From positions 124,001 through 188,000 of the forward strand of contig JAHWDD010000007.1 in the NCBI GenBank assembly GCA_023897205.1: a stretch of 64,000 bases of DNA. Reading direction: 5' to 3'. Under the pieces are notes generated by a model that was given only the letters and a program-made list of their open reading frames with translations, made no database searches and was not told the DNA's origin. Position 1 is the first letter of the stretch. Each line of letters starts with the position of its first letter. This document shows, piece after piece, positions 49,111-59,917 of this stretch. Both the position numbers and the translations under genes were made by a program. This DNA is from Exophiala sp. HKRS030. Lineage: Eukaryota; Ascomycota; Eurotiomycetes; Chaetothyriales; Herpotrichiellaceae.

Positions 49111-51168
49111 ATGCCTCGTCGATTGTCGAACTCTCTTTTAAGCAGCTCACCTCCGACCCCCTGGCCGTCCTTTTCCCCCTCCGAAAAGGGCGGCAGCTTC
49201 GTCAACAAGACATCGCAAAAAGCAAGCAAAATCGCACAGTTCTTTTCTACCTCGCCTAAGACAAAGGAAGCACAGAGTGCCGCCGCTGCGCTGTTGGCAG
49301 CCAGCAAAGCCCAAGAACAGGCGTTCTTGGCCTCAGGTTCTCCTCCGATCAGCACAGCATCTCTCTCATTACCTAGCATTTCCTTATCAACTGCTCGAGC
49401 TGATTCTGCCAACATGGACGAACCACCCACCACCCTCTATCAGCCGCCATCTCCGGCTGAGGCCAGGAAACTCGCCAGAGCACATGCCCAGTTTGGCCCT
49501 CTCAATTCGCAGTCGCACAGATATACCAGTCAGCATCAGGGTGGCGAGTTTCCTGAACCCATAATGGACGAGCCACCCTACTACTATCTCCTCACGACCT
49601 ACATTTCCTACCTCATCCTCATAATATTCGGCCATGTCAGAGACTTCTTTGGTATGAAACTGAAAGAGGACAACTACCGACACCTGAAGGCCCGAAATGG
49701 CTATGCTGCTCTCAACAGCGATTTCGATAATTTCTATGTCCGACGACTGAAGATGCGTATCAACGATTGTTTCAACAGACCGACCACCGGCGTTCCAGGT
49801 CGGTATATCACCTTGCTCGATCGTACCACAGACGACGGCAATCTACACTTCTCCTTGACAGGGACCACGACTGAGACTCTGAATCTGAGCTCTTACAACT
49901 ACTTGGGTTTTGCACAGTCTGAAGGCCCGTGCGCGGATGCCGCTGAAGAAACTTTGAGGAAATATGGACTGTCGACTTGCAGCACCCGAGCTGATGCAGG
50001 CACCTCGGAGCTTGCTATTGAATGCGAGGAGCTGATCGCCGAGTTCGTGGGCAAAGAAGCTGCCATGGTGTTTTCTATGGGTTTTGGCACCAATGCTGGC
50101 ATCTTTCCCGCACTCGTCGGTAAAGGAGACTTGATCATTTCGGACGAGCTCAACCATGCTTCAATTCGTTTCGGTTCGAGATTGTCCGGCGCCATGGTCA
50201 CAACCTTCAGGCACAACGACATGACAGATCTCGAGAACAAGCTTCGCGAAGCAATCTCGCAAGGACAGCCTCGTACTCACCGCCCATGGAAGAAGATTCT
50301 TGTCGTCGTAGAAGGTCTTTACTCCATGGAAGGCACAATGTGCAACCTTCCAGGCCTGATTAGACTAAAGAAAAGATACAAGTTCAACCTCTTCATTGAC
50401 GAAGCTCATTCCATTGGCGCGTTGGGTCCTCATGGACGAGGTGTCTGTGACTACTTTGGCATTCCTCCATCAGAGGTCGATGTCCTCATGGGTACTCTTA
50501 CCAAGTCCTTTGGTGCCAACGGAGGTTACGTTGCTGCTGACAAGGCCATGATCAACAAACTGAGATGCACCAATCCAGGTGTGATCTACGGCGAAGTTCC
50601 TCTTCCAGTTGTTCTGACACAAATCATGGCGTCTCTACGACTCATCAATGGCGATATCAGCCCTGGCCAAGGTGAAGAGCGTCTACAGAGAATCGCGTTC
50701 AATTCACGGTATCTCCGTCTTGGTCTCAAGCGCCTCGGTTTTATTGTCTATGGTCACGACGACTCGCCCATTATTCCACTCATGCTGTACAACCCTGCCA
50801 AGATGCCTGCGTTTTCTCACGAGATGCTCAAGCGCAAGATCTCCGTGGTCGTGGTCGGCTACCCAGCCACTCCCTTGATTTCATCGCGCGCTCGCTTCTG
50901 TATATCGGCTGCCCACAACAAGGATGACCTCGACCGCTTCCTGGCTGCATGTGATGAGATTGGCAATGTACTTCAACTCAAGTTTGCAAGCGGCGTTGCT
51001 GGGGGTGCTCCTCCGTTGGCCGATGGAGTGAGCTGGGAAATGGACCAGAGTCGCAAGCGATTGGAAAAGCACGACAAGGTGCCCAAGTCGATGGTGCTCG
51101 CGCCTCGATGGACGCTGGACGAAGTCATCAAATGTGGTGTCCAGGACGTGAAGCAACCTTTACGATGA
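49111..51168 (+). CDS. LCB2: Serine palmitoyltransferase catalytic subunit Lcb2
   Basis: PLP-dependent subunit of serine palmitoyltransferase, first step of sphingolipid synthesis in the ER; 685 residues. The frame opens at a TTG (49093), so the ATG at 49111 is taken. The N-terminal 100 residues are Ser/Pro-rich and disordered; the conserved protein begins near MDEPPTTLYQ (49414). One membrane segment (YYYLLTTYISYLILIIFGHV) precedes the catalytic domain, typical of Lcb2 and absent from soluble AOS enzymes. Landmarks: LNLSSYNYLGFA, ISDELNHASIRFG, FIDEAHSIGALG, and the Schiff-base lysine in GTLTKSFGANGGYV (Lys465). There is no intron. The extra N-terminus makes it longer than yeast Lcb2 (561); translation from the inner ATG at 49414 would give about 584 residues. 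Lcb1 is not in this window. Confidence 0.93.
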   Translation: MPRRLSNSLLSSSPPTPWPSFSPSEKGGSFVNKTSQKASKIAQFFSTSPKTKEAQSAAAALLAASKAQEQAFLASGSPPISTASLSLPSISLSTARADSANMDEPPTTLYQPPSPAEARKLARAHAQFGPLNSQSHRYTSQHQGGEFPEPIMDEPPYYYLLTTYISYLILIIFGHVRDFFGMKLKEDNYRHLKARNGYAALNSDFDNFYVRRLKMRINDCFNRPTTGVPGRYITLLDRTTDDGNLHFSLTGTTTETLNLSSYNYLGFAQSEGPCADAAEETLRKYGLSTCSTRADAGTSELAIECEELIAEFVGKEAAMVFSMGFGTNAGIFPALVGKGDLIISDELNHASIRFGSRLSGAMVTTFRHNDMTDLENKLREAISQGQPRTHRPWKKILVVVEGLYSMEGTMCNLPGLIRLKKRYKFNLFIDEAHSIGALGPHGRGVCDYFGIPPSEVDVLMGTLTKSFGANGGYVAADKAMINKLRCTNPGVIYGEVPLPVVLTQIMASLRLINGDISPGQGEERLQRIAFNSRYLRLGLKRLGFIVYGHDDSPIIPLMLYNPAKMPAFSHEMLKRKISVVVVGYPATPLISSRARFCISAAHNKDDLDRFLAACDEIGNVLQLKFASGVAGGAPPLADGVSWEMDQSRKRLEKHDKVPKSMVLAPRWTLDEVIKCGVQDVKQPLR

Positions 51169-53216
51169 GTTGTTCAAAGGCCGGGCTGATGTCCGGCACG
51201 TGTTTGTGTACTCTTAATGTGTGAAGACGAAGTCATGCACGGGTGTCAGTCCTGGCAAAGTGTCATTATTTGATTTTTGGGAATTACTGTTGCGCGATAG
51301 CCGAAACACAACTGTCGATCGTACAGGAAGTTGTGCCATTACTGGCGCTGGCGAAAGGTGTGATTGGTTTCAAGGGCCTGAAAGAGCTATGGAGTTTTCT
51401 CATCAGCGAGTCCAAGATTCACTCAGGAAGAGTGCAGCCAGATCAATATCTAGTAATACTATTATCTGAACATCATCGTATAATCACAATTCTTGCATCT
51501 CCCGTACCGTAAGGAGCCGGTCGTTGATCGTGACTGGAGCGCCGGGAGTGAGGCGAAGGGGTCGCTTACCTGCAATGCAGCGTACAACTCACCCCTTTTG
51601 CTCCCGCATGCTGCATACTGCACGAATACTTGCATGATGTCTGCCTGTGGTCATGAAGCCTTCGGAGGGGACGGATATGGTGCTACCAGCAAGCCATTGG
51701 CGGTGTGCCTGCGTCTGGTGTGCTATACCCGATGTTGGTTGCCAACAGATTGCTGACTACATAGGTATGGAAGTGCATTCGGACCCTCCATCTGGATCTC
51801 AGCAAACAACATTGAACGTCACTGCTTCCCATCATTGATGCCGGTCATTTTCTGGCACGGTACACATTGAAAGGAGCGCAAGCCTGAACCTTCTCGTGGT
51901 ATGGAGCGTTTTTCTGGCTGCTGCGAATGTAAGGGCACAGCTTCAAACCCTGTGCTGCGAAAGCTAAGCATGAACAGTTCGCCTCACCAGATCTTCTGCG
52001 AACCGCAGTTATACACTGCTCCAGGCCAAAAGGGCCTAGGGATTGACCTAGTGCATAAAAGGTCGACGTTGATCCGTGATCGTCGACTGGCCGGAAGGTT
52101 CCAAGGGCTGATCACGGGTGACGGCCCCAGCACTAGCAGTACAGCGTACATATGTGCATCTCGAACATTGAGTTTTGACTTGAACAGCAAGGATTGGCAT
52201 ACGTGTTCAGCCGTCTCTCCAGAATGTGTATGTGCTGTAATCCGTACTCCGTACTGTAGCTAACCATGGGTACCTTGGTGTTTCTCAGGTCGAGAATCAC
52301 GTGTGTCCCACCAAAGGAACAAGCCCTCCTCCGCTCTCGTACTCGTACTCGTAAATACAGTACATACTCCATACTCCATACTCCGTATTTCAATCTATCG
52401 CAATCTTAGCCGTAAGCAGCCATGTCAGAAAACATTTCGAATCACATTCCATCACTCTGCGAGTATGAGCACACGAACGCGCGCACAATCGTGCCCTTGC
52501 GCCCGGTTGCATCATGAAGCGATATCAGTGTGATTTCTGACGCCAAGTCGGTCGCCCATTTGTTCAATCATGCAGCTCCAGTGTTCGCTACTGCAGGCTT
52601 GGGGCGGGCAAGGCCCATGCCCTTCGTCTTCCTCCAGACCGCCGTTTCACAGGTCGACCCCGGTTCGACCTGTCATTCCTCTGGATGCCTTCATTCATTC
52701 GTCTTGATGCCCCGCAGATACACGCCATCCTTTCACTTCTCTGACTGAGAAGCCAACACTTAGCCCTGGCCAGCACCCGAAGTCTGCGAATCCAACACAG
52801 CCCTGGTCGTCAAATACCCTGGTCGGATTGGTGCGTTTGCAGGAAGGCAACCATCGTGGATTTCCTTCGCCAGTTGATCGTACCGAAGCGATGTCCAAAG
52901 TCTGACTCAAAACACCAATGACTTGATGATCGCTCCTGGGGACGTGGGTCAAGAGAGCGTTCCCTCTGTTCTGGCAAACTCTCCCACCTCCACGTCGCTA
53001 TTCTGCCTCAGGATTAGAGCATCAACCCGACAACTACTTGTTTGCTTTCGGTCCATCCATCAACTAACCCATCTATCGCACTTGTACTGCCCCACTAAGC
53101 CTCACCAGCCTCACACCCTCTGCTTGGAACTTTTGTCAGACAGACGTCTGCACCACTGCACACGAAGTCTAGACTGTGCCTGGTGATCAACTTATTTGAC
53201 TCCGCGGGAAGAGGCA
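51169..53216. other. Intergenic, about 2 kb, motif-rich
   Basis: No supported gene despite the length. It holds the Lcb2 3' flank and the promoter of the charged orphan gene. GTACTCCGTAC (52244-52254) and a run of TACTC-type repeats (52337-52387) concentrate here. The frame 51901-52263 is open but featureless. A non-coding transcript cannot be excluded. Confidence 0.45.
52337..52387. repeat. Short tandem TACTCGTA / TACTCCA units
   Basis: TCGTACTCGTACTCGTA (52337-52353) is followed by three copies of a TACTCCA/G unit (52365-52387). It lies about 80 bases after a GTACTCCGTAC palindrome, making this the densest cluster of the dispersed motif in the window. Confidence 0.7.
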
Positions 53217-55121
53217 ATGGAACCATCACCTCCTCCAGATCACCACTTTGCCCCTGTGAACCCTGACCTACACATATTAGACGACGCTTTTGACATCCTT
53301 CACGAAGAGCCTGTCCGTTACGAAGAACGGAAGCCGACGGTCCAGCAGCGCATGCCCGCCATGCCACTAGATGACGACGTGCCAGATGTTCGGCCACTCA
53401 AGGAACGTACGAAGTCCAGCGAGGTTCTCCCCGATTATGTCTACTACCGTTTGAGGAGAAATGGAGACAATTGGGAAGCGGCTGCAAAGTCCAGAATCAT
53501 TGCTCCCATTGAAGACATCGAGAAGACTGTTCGCAAGGGAAAAGGAGGAGACGCTCCAATCCTGGACCAGATGAAACGAATGTCTGATACACGACGAGAG
53601 ATGATCGGAGAACTTGTACATGGCGTGAACAAGAACGAAATGGGAGGTCATCGATTTGAAGTTGCATATATCACTGCGAAGAGGATTCGAAAGCGCAGCG
53701 GCAAGGTTGAAGTTCCAGAAATGGACGTCATCCTGACACGGACAAAAGTCAAAGCCAAGGGTAAGAGTAAAGATGTCGGCGAGGAGATTATTCTGAAGGA
53801 GTCTAAGAAATCAGGCGACAATGAGAAAGAAAAGAAACACGACGAAGACGGCCATTCCCACTCCCGAAAGGACTCCGTATTGGAACCATTAAAGGACCCC
53901 ATTGCCAACATGTTGTTATTTGACCCAGATGGACGTCCCAGAGACGAATTTGGCCCGATTAACTTCACAAGCGCGGGCCTTCCGCCTCGGATTCCACAGG
54001 AGAGGCCACTTGGTGTCAAACCCGAGGTCAGGAAGGAGGAGAAGAAGCGTGGCAAGAGTCGCAAACGCAGCAAGTCGAGGCAACGCCATGCTGAAGATGG
54101 TGTTGTGATGGTCGGCGATGTTGAGGAATTCCATGATGTCGCAGACGCACCTCCTGTCGACGGCTTCTTTGGTGAGGTCAACCCACTTGACAGACGAGGC
54201 CGACGGGGCAAATCGCCTTACCCTACTGAACACCCCGAAGTCGTGGGCGGAGAACCTCGAAGGTCTCACTCTCGCCGACGTCCGACGACAGAGAGTCGTC
54301 ATCATTCTCGCGACAAATCTCGATCTCGACCGAGCTCGATCTACATTCCCAACCAGCATACCAGACAATATTTCCACGAAGACAGCGCCTCTTCACACGG
54401 CAGCGACTCGAGCCACTATAGCGTTGTCGAGTATGCCGAGAGCTCAGCGACGTCTCTCACTTCTGGCGGACTCCCTCGACGTGGTAGCCTTGTTCGCCAC
54501 GAACCTCGTCCTGAGCAAGTGTACAAGATGCACCACCGTGGTCCCACCAGGAGCGCTTCGTACGTGGACAAAACTTACCGCGAAGACGAACGAGTGGTTA
54601 TTCCTTCCCGCTCACGCAGAGACTCGTCGTACTTGGCCTATGACAATCATCGTCCACCACCACCGGCAGAGGTTCGCTATGAACGTCCACCACCACAACC
54701 CCGACTTGTCAGACAGATGACCGTGCCAATTCCAGAGGAGAGGCAGGTCATGTACCACCAGGATGTCGCCCCGATGGTGCGCCGCATGACAACCGAACAA
54801 GCTCCCGTGATTCGGTACGCCGTACCTCCCGTCGCTGGGTACCCAGAAGAAGAACGAGATATTTTCTATCGTGACGACTTGGACAGGCGATCATCCAGGG
54901 TGGAAGATTATCAACGCGAGAGGGTTCGAGAGGAGTACTACAAGCAGCGAGAGCAAGAATTGGATTCTCGACAGCACGAGTTGGAAATTGCCGAAGCGGA
55001 TATGAGGAGGCTCAGACTGCAGGAACGCGAGTATCATGATGACAGAGAGAGACGTGAACGAAGACAATCCAAGCCTCTCTACTATGATGAGGAGACGGGG
55101 AGATATTTTTATTATGACTAG
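53217..55121 (+). CDS. Large charged orphan protein, coiled-coil C-terminus
   Basis: Not recognised. 634 residues from the first ATG; the frame opens at a TTG 21 bases earlier. An N-terminal part (about 1-190) looks folded: LPDYVYYRLRRNGDNWEAAA, APIEDIEKTVRKGK, MIGELVHGVNKNEMGGHRFE and EVPEMDVILTRTK. The middle is extremely charged, with Lys/Arg/Glu/Asp runs and RS-like repeats (RKRSKSRQRH, SRSRPSSIYI), then a Pro/Tyr/Arg-rich stretch. The last 70 residues are a charged coiled coil (EEYYKQREQELDSRQHELEI) ending with YYDEETGRYFYYD. There is no intron and no signal peptide. RS-type segments suggest an RNA-associated nuclear protein, but that is only composition. Pezizomycotina contain similar uncharacterised proteins, as far as I recall. 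Confidence 0.65.
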   Translation: MEPSPPPDHHFAPVNPDLHILDDAFDILHEEPVRYEERKPTVQQRMPAMPLDDDVPDVRPLKERTKSSEVLPDYVYYRLRRNGDNWEAAAKSRIIAPIEDIEKTVRKGKGGDAPILDQMKRMSDTRREMIGELVHGVNKNEMGGHRFEVAYITAKRIRKRSGKVEVPEMDVILTRTKVKAKGKSKDVGEEIILKESKKSGDNEKEKKHDEDGHSHSRKDSVLEPLKDPIANMLLFDPDGRPRDEFGPINFTSAGLPPRIPQERPLGVKPEVRKEEKKRGKSRKRSKSRQRHAEDGVVMVGDVEEFHDVADAPPVDGFFGEVNPLDRRGRRGKSPYPTEHPEVVGGEPRRSHSRRRPTTESRHHSRDKSRSRPSSIYIPNQHTRQYFHEDSASSHGSDSSHYSVVEYAESSATSLTSGGLPRRGSLVRHEPRPEQVYKMHHRGPTRSASYVDKTYREDERVVIPSRSRRDSSYLAYDNHRPPPPAEVRYERPPPQPRLVRQMTVPIPEERQVMYHQDVAPMVRRMTTEQAPVIRYAVPPVAGYPEEERDIFYRDDLDRRSSRVEDYQRERVREEYYKQREQELDSRQHELEIAEADMRRLRLQEREYHDDRERRERRQSKPLYYDEETGRYFYYD

Positions 55122-56101
55122 GAAAGGAACCAAAGATCAGAGACTATGGCAGAATGCATGACAACCAGAAACAGCCGGGTTGATTTTGGGAGGCAGTATT
55201 TGTTTGGGGAAGGGTCAAGCAAAGAGGAGGATAAAAGGTACCAACTAACTGAGTTGATGAAAAGATACCAAGCTGGTTGATTGAGCAAGTTGGTTTGTCG
55301 AACATTCAGATCCAAGAGCTGGGCTTGTTGGGGTCAAATTGTTGTACTCTTCGTTTCTCTTTTCTTTTCTTTTTTTGCCTTCTTTCTGTCATTTCAGAGA
55401 TACCCATTTTTACTATGATGTTATCAATTTGATATGCTGAAGGGAGACGGACACTTTTATGTATGCCAAGGAAATGATCTCAGCCCGTAATTGTTTGAAG
55501 AATAAGCCAGAGACTGTCATGTCAAAAGGGGTGAATGGTAGGATTTTGGTCGGAATTGGACTACAATCTTCTCATGTCTCCTTTTTCCACTTGTATACCT
55601 GTCAATCTGGTAGTAGCACGGCACGCCACACATAGCAAGGGTTGAGAAGAAGGAAGACACCAGTAGGAGTTATTACTTAGTGTATGCAGCGATGCTTATG
55701 ACATGATAAAATGATAAGTCGATCTAGATTGATCTTTTGTTTCCGGTGCGCTCTTTTTGCTTCGCTTGTTCCCTTTGCCCGAGCAATACTAGAGAGTCCT
55801 AACCGGTACTTCCTTTCCTCATCATAGATATCTGTTGTGTACTTGCTATAAAGGCTGTGAGATATTGTGGTTGCCATGAAATTGTGTACTGTATTGCAGT
55901 GGTGGCCGTTTTGTTGTTCGCATACTCATAAATGGCAGCCTCGTAATCTGACAAGGCTGAGTTCCCGATTGTTCTCCTTTCACCGTCGTCGCTACCACCA
56001 ACCACCATTGGCTTCCAATCACCCGCACCTACGCAACATCAGGGCGGCGATTCACTCGCCAACGCAAGCTCCATTCTGACACTGCAGCAGAAAAATAAGG
56101 G

Positions 56102-56490
56102 AAAAAAAAGAATAAAATCCCCAGGAACGTGGTAGGAGTCGAACCTACCACAGATGTTCCTAGCCAAACCCCAACCCAACCCGCAAGGCGCCCACAGGCT
56201 CTGCACTCAAAGCAACTTCCTATCTGCAGGGTACACCGTCCGAGGCCGGCAGAGCTTCAGTATGGAACCGGCCTGCCAAAGGTTTGCGAGAGGGTATTGC
56301 CACGAGTTCAAGCCGCGCTACCTGTTGGGGTTCCCTGCCAAGAATCGCAGTGATAACGTCGAGCAACTCCTTGCCAGGTGAGGGTCGCCGCAGTTCCCGC
56401 CTCACTGAAGAGGCCGGTTCACTGGCTTGTGCACAGGGACAACGTCGAGCCAAACTCGGATGCAAGTGACACCCCTGGGAGAGCTTCGGT
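56102..56490 (-). ncRNA. Candidate Pol III structured RNA
   Basis: Read on the minus strand, this GC-rich stretch ends in GGTTCGACTCC, a full match to the Pol III B box, inside a long hairpin (56123-56161: 14 base pairs in two blocks, 6 and 8, with one 4-nt bulge and a 7-nt TTCGACT loop). An eight-T run (56102-56109) follows as a terminator. Further pairing: AGGCCGG/CCGGCCT around 56230-56270, and CCCAGG near 56476 with CCTGGG near 56121, which would close the two ends of a roughly 360-nt RNA. There is also a G-rich run (GGGTTGGGTTGGGG). It is not a normal tRNA: the T-arm-like stem is 8 bp and no matching acceptor strand was found. RNase P or MRP RNA were considered but their core motifs were not recognised. 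A B box close to the terminator is unusual. Confidence 0.35.
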
Positions 56491-56576
56491 GTGACCGTGG
56501 CTGAGGTGGATTGAGACTTTTTGGTGCATCGCAGGTTGGGCCAAGGATGGCTGTACTGGGGATTTGAGACAGAATT

Positions 56577-56896
56577 TCACCTGTTCAATATATCACCGCA
56601 AGGATTATTTCGGCGCTGTGAATGAGAATTGGTGGAGCCCCTGAGGGGGGCAGGCAGCACTTGGTGGTGCGGGTGAAGTGAAGTTGGTGGTGAAGACTGG
56701 GAACGCGACGCGGCGGCGGAGACGATGCGCGCGACGGCGAGGGCGATGACGACCAAGAAAAACAACGGTGGGACTCGAGAGCGAGGAGAGGCGAGCCACA
56801 TCAAGGTTTGAGATTGATTTGAGCAAGAAGACAGACACCGTCGTACTGATGGATGAGGTTGAGAATGTGATTGATGAAATCGATATTGTTGGCCAT
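56577..56896 (-). other. Two small overlapping frames, TGATG junction
   Basis: A 31-codon frame (MANNIDFINHILNLIHQYDG...) starts at 56896 and stops at TGA (56803-56801); the next ATG (56801-56799) overlaps that stop as TGATG and opens 74 codons (MWLASPRSRVPPLFFLVVI...) with a signal-like hydrophobic stretch. It could be an upstream ORF plus small membrane or secreted protein with reinitiation, or coincidence. No family recognised. Confidence 0.25.
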
Positions 56897-57175
56897 GGTG
56901 ATGATGCTACAAATACCACTCGTACGCTGTGTAGAGTGTGGCTGTGGGTGGATGCAGAACAATACCAACTTTCGACTGGAGTACACATCGCGAGATGCTC
57001 GCTCGGACGGAAGATGCGTACGGGCTGTATCATACTGTGGCAAGAACATGAGCAGAAACAAAATTGGTACAAGGTCGGTTTGAACAACGGAAAGATCAAC
57101 AAGAGGAGGGACATCACCAAAAGTACTCGTATAGCATTGGATGAGTACCCGTACGAGTAAGTGCCATCAACCCGT

Positions 57176-59917
57176 TCATGACCTCTTCCTGCTCGGCCTG
57201 GCATTCTTTTCCCTTCTCTTCTCCTTGGCCCGCCGCTCCTTGACCATATGGTCAACACTTCTGAGTTCCTTCGCCCCTTTGTTGACGCCCATACCCTCGG
57301 CGCGCTCCTTTGCTCCAGCAGCCTTCTTCTTCTGCTTCTCATAGTCCTCACGATATTTGTCAGGAGCTTTGGGCATTTTGTTTGTTTTGTGTTTGAACCG
57401 CTTTCCTCCGATGCCACTACCCCCCGGAGTGGAAATATTACCCTCGGCCTCACCGACTCTGGCCACGCGCTGAAGTCGATTTTCCTTCTTCCACTTTTCG
57501 AACCGACCGGAGCGGAAGCTTGCAGCAATCTTCGCTCCTGATTCGCCACGGACAAGTCGTTTGCCCTTGCTACCATCGTCGTCATTATCCCGCCGAACGT
57601 ACTTCTTGTGTCGCTTATCCCAACGCATAATGCTGCGTGCTTCACCGAAAGTCTTACTGGATTCATCCATTGCGAGATCCATGGTTGCGGATCGTGCGGC
57701 TTCGGCAAAGTTGGTATTGCTCCCGGAGTGTACACCGTAAGCGCGGTCATCGGAGAGGTTGGTCGATGTTGGAAGGTATGACATGAAATTCTCGGGATCA
57801 CGGAAAGAGTCGGCTTTGTGATCAATTCGCTGGTTCTGTTTCTTGGTTTGGGGTTGGGAGAAGGTAACTTCTAGCTCATTGGACGAGGCTTCTGACATAG
57901 CATCGTCAAAGCCATTCTCAAGTCCATCATCTTCCCACTCTTCTGCTTCAGCATTTGTACTAGGCACGTTCTCATCGTCGGGAACACCGGCTGGTGATTT
58001 GACCGCATCCAGAGACTTCTGCTTGCGAGTCTCAAGACCAGATCGAATCTTGCGGATTGCATCGATGGCATCGTCATTGTTCTTGCGGCCACCACGACGA
58101 GCACCAATCTCAAAGATAGATTCCTGAGGACGAAAGCCGCCAACTCGAGCCAGCATTTTCTCTCTCTGGGCCTCAAGATCGTCTGACTGGTCGTTGAACA
58201 GAGGATGTAGCTCTGACCAAGACTCAGAGGAGACCAACTCTTTTGCCCTCTTCGCGCTCTCGGACGAAGCCGAGTTTCGAGTACGCTGGTATAATTTTTC
58301 GCCCTTCATGGCAACAGACCGTAGAGCGGACAAGTCTGAATCATCATCAAGCGATCTGTTAACCCATTCGCACGAGGTTGTTAAGTCATCCCGACGTACA
58401 CCCCCCACAACCACGTCTGACGCGAAGTTGATATTCTCTTTGATGGCCCTGCCAACCGAAAGCTTGCGACCGAGAAAAAGTTGGAGATCGAGTAGATAAG
58501 GAGCATCAGCATCCCGAACAAGACTGTAACTCCAGCCTTTTTGGCCGGCTCTCGCTGTTCGTCCGACCCGATGGACGTAGATCTTTGGTTGGGATGGGAA
58601 GTCGTAGTTGATAACGTTGGCCAAAACAGGAATATCAATACCTCGAGCAGCCACATCGGTAACAACGAGAATATTTGTTTGCCCTGTTCGGAATGCATGA
58701 ACTTGCGTTTTTCGTGCTGTCTGGTCGAGTGAACCATACACGTATGATACTGCATATCCGGCAGAACGGAGAAGGTGTGCTAGGTATTCGACATGGTGTT
58801 TGGTGGCTGCGAATACGATAGTTGAGAAAGGGTTGGAATTGGGCAAAACAGCTCCATCTGCATCTTGCCGTTTTCTTTTCTTGCTTGATTTATCTGATTT
58901 ATCAGTGTCTCCAGTAGTCGAGCTGACCAGTTGAGATTTGGTTGGTACTTTAGCGACCTCTTGAAGTAAATACAGCAGCGCTCCTTCCTTCTCGGACGAC
59001 TTCAATGTGAAAAAGGCACTTTGTAGGTCGGGAGAAATCTTGCTGTCTGCATCGAGTCTTACAAGCACAGGATCTTGCAGGCCCGCTCGAGCAAATTCGA
59101 CCAGCGATTTTGGCAGAGTGGCAGAGAACAACAAGGTTTGTCGAGAAGCCGGTAATGCGTGCAGAATTTCTGTCAGTTGTGCTGCAAATCCCATCTCAAA
59201 CAACCGATCTGCCTCATCAAAGACGACATATCTCATGCTCGACAGATCCAAACCCATCTCGACTTTCAAATGCAGGAAGCGACCTGGAGTGGCGATAATT
59301 ATGTCTGGATTATTTGACATGGCAGAGAACTGTTCTTCGAGACTGTCTCCTCCAACCAGCAATATTGATCGCAAGTCCGTTCCTCTTCCAAGGTCCTTGA
59401 CGACTTGTAATGTCTGCAAGGCCAATTCTCTTGATGGAGACAATATCAAAGCCCTTGCACCAACCTTGGTGCTATGAACCTTGAGCCTTTCAATCAGAGG
59501 TATTACAAATGCAGCTGTCTTTCCCGAACCTGTTCGTGCCATTCCCACCACATCTTTGTCATTGAGCAATAAAGGAATAGTCTTGCGCTGAATCGGTGTC
59601 GGCACAGAGAAGCCTTTTCTGGTAATGGCCTTGAGGAGGTTCGCATTGAGACCCATTGCCTGGAATCCACCGCCCTTCTTCACGGTTCGTCCTTTCAAAT
59701 TCGTGCCTTTGCGGTTCGATGCAGCCAGCTGAGCGGCGATGATTGCCTCGTCACCAGAGCCTGAATCTTCTCCCATGACATCTAGGTCGGCATCCTGAAC
59801 TCTTCCATTGTCCTGATCAGACTGACTGGCAGTGGACTCGACATCATCGCCGACCAGTGCAGAGCCAATGTCGAATTCATTCTCGGAGCGAGCAGGTGAG
59901 CCCGATCGGCCCTTCAT
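57176..59917 (-). CDS. DBP10: DEAD-box RNA helicase Dbp10 (DDX54), ribosome biogenesis
   Basis: ATP-dependent RNA helicase of the nucleolus needed for large-subunit assembly; 913 residues from the ATG at 59917. Motifs in order: Q motif ([17 protein letters not shown]), ARTGSGKT (127-134), [16 protein letters not shown] (234-237), [16 protein letters not shown] and [10 protein letters not shown]. The Dbp10 identity comes from the C-terminal domain with the [15 protein letters not shown] segment and the basic tail ([20 protein letters not shown]...). The frame begins at a TTG (59947). An upstream exon is possible: ATG at 60049 to 59975 (25 codons), a 48-bp intron (GTAAGC...CACAG), then the same frame from 59926. 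I prefer 59917 because [16 protein letters not shown] looks like the family N-terminus. It is divergent from RPA2. Confidence 0.92.
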   Translation of the reverse strand: MKGRSGSPARSENEFDIGSALVGDDVESTASQSDQDNGRVQDADLDVMGEDSGSGDEAIIAAQLAASNRKGTNLKGRTVKKGGGFQAMGLNANLLKAITRKGFSVPTPIQRKTIPLLLNDKDVVGMARTGSGKTAAFVIPLIERLKVHSTKVGARALILSPSRELALQTLQVVKDLGRGTDLRSILLVGGDSLEEQFSAMSNNPDIIIATPGRFLHLKVEMGLDLSSMRYVVFDEADRLFEMGFAAQLTEILHALPASRQTLLFSATLPKSLVEFARAGLQDPVLVRLDADSKISPDLQSAFFTLKSSEKEGALLYLLQEVAKVPTKSQLVSSTTGDTDKSDKSSKKRKRQDADGAVLPNSNPFSTIVFAATKHHVEYLAHLLRSAGYAVSYVYGSLDQTARKTQVHAFRTGQTNILVVTDVAARGIDIPVLANVINYDFPSQPKIYVHRVGRTARAGQKGWSYSLVRDADAPYLLDLQLFLGRKLSVGRAIKENINFASDVVVGGVRRDDLTTSCEWVNRSLDDDSDLSALRSVAMKGEKLYQRTRNSASSESAKRAKELVSSESWSELHPLFNDQSDDLEAQREKMLARVGGFRPQESIFEIGARRGGRKNNDDAIDAIRKIRSGLETRKQKSLDAVKSPAGVPDDENVPSTNAEAEEWEDDGLENGFDDAMSEASSNELEVTFSQPQTKKQNQRIDHKADSFRDPENFMSYLPTSTNLSDDRAYGVHSGSNTNFAEAARSATMDLAMDESSKTFGEARSIMRWDKRHKKYVRRDNDDDGSKGKRLVRGESGAKIAASFRSGRFEKWKKENRLQRVARVGEAEGNISTPGGSGIGGKRFKHKTNKMPKAPDKYREDYEKQKKKAAGAKERAEGMGVNKGAKELRSVDHMVKERRAKEKRREKNARPSRKRS

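Larger units (their letters stand above)
55122..57175. other. Intergenic with a structured non-coding block
   Basis: About 2 kb. The left half is the AT-rich 3' flank of the orphan gene. From about 56102 to 56490 a GC-rich, hairpin-rich segment stands out and is listed as a candidate minus-strand ncRNA. At 56577-56896 two short minus-strand frames overlap as TGATG. The right end is the 3' flank of Dbp10. Confidence 0.5.

Noticed and set aside
56605..57825. Minus-strand frame of 406 codons
   Set aside because: Different frame of Dbp10 continuing into the flank; Arg/Ser-rich, no motif.
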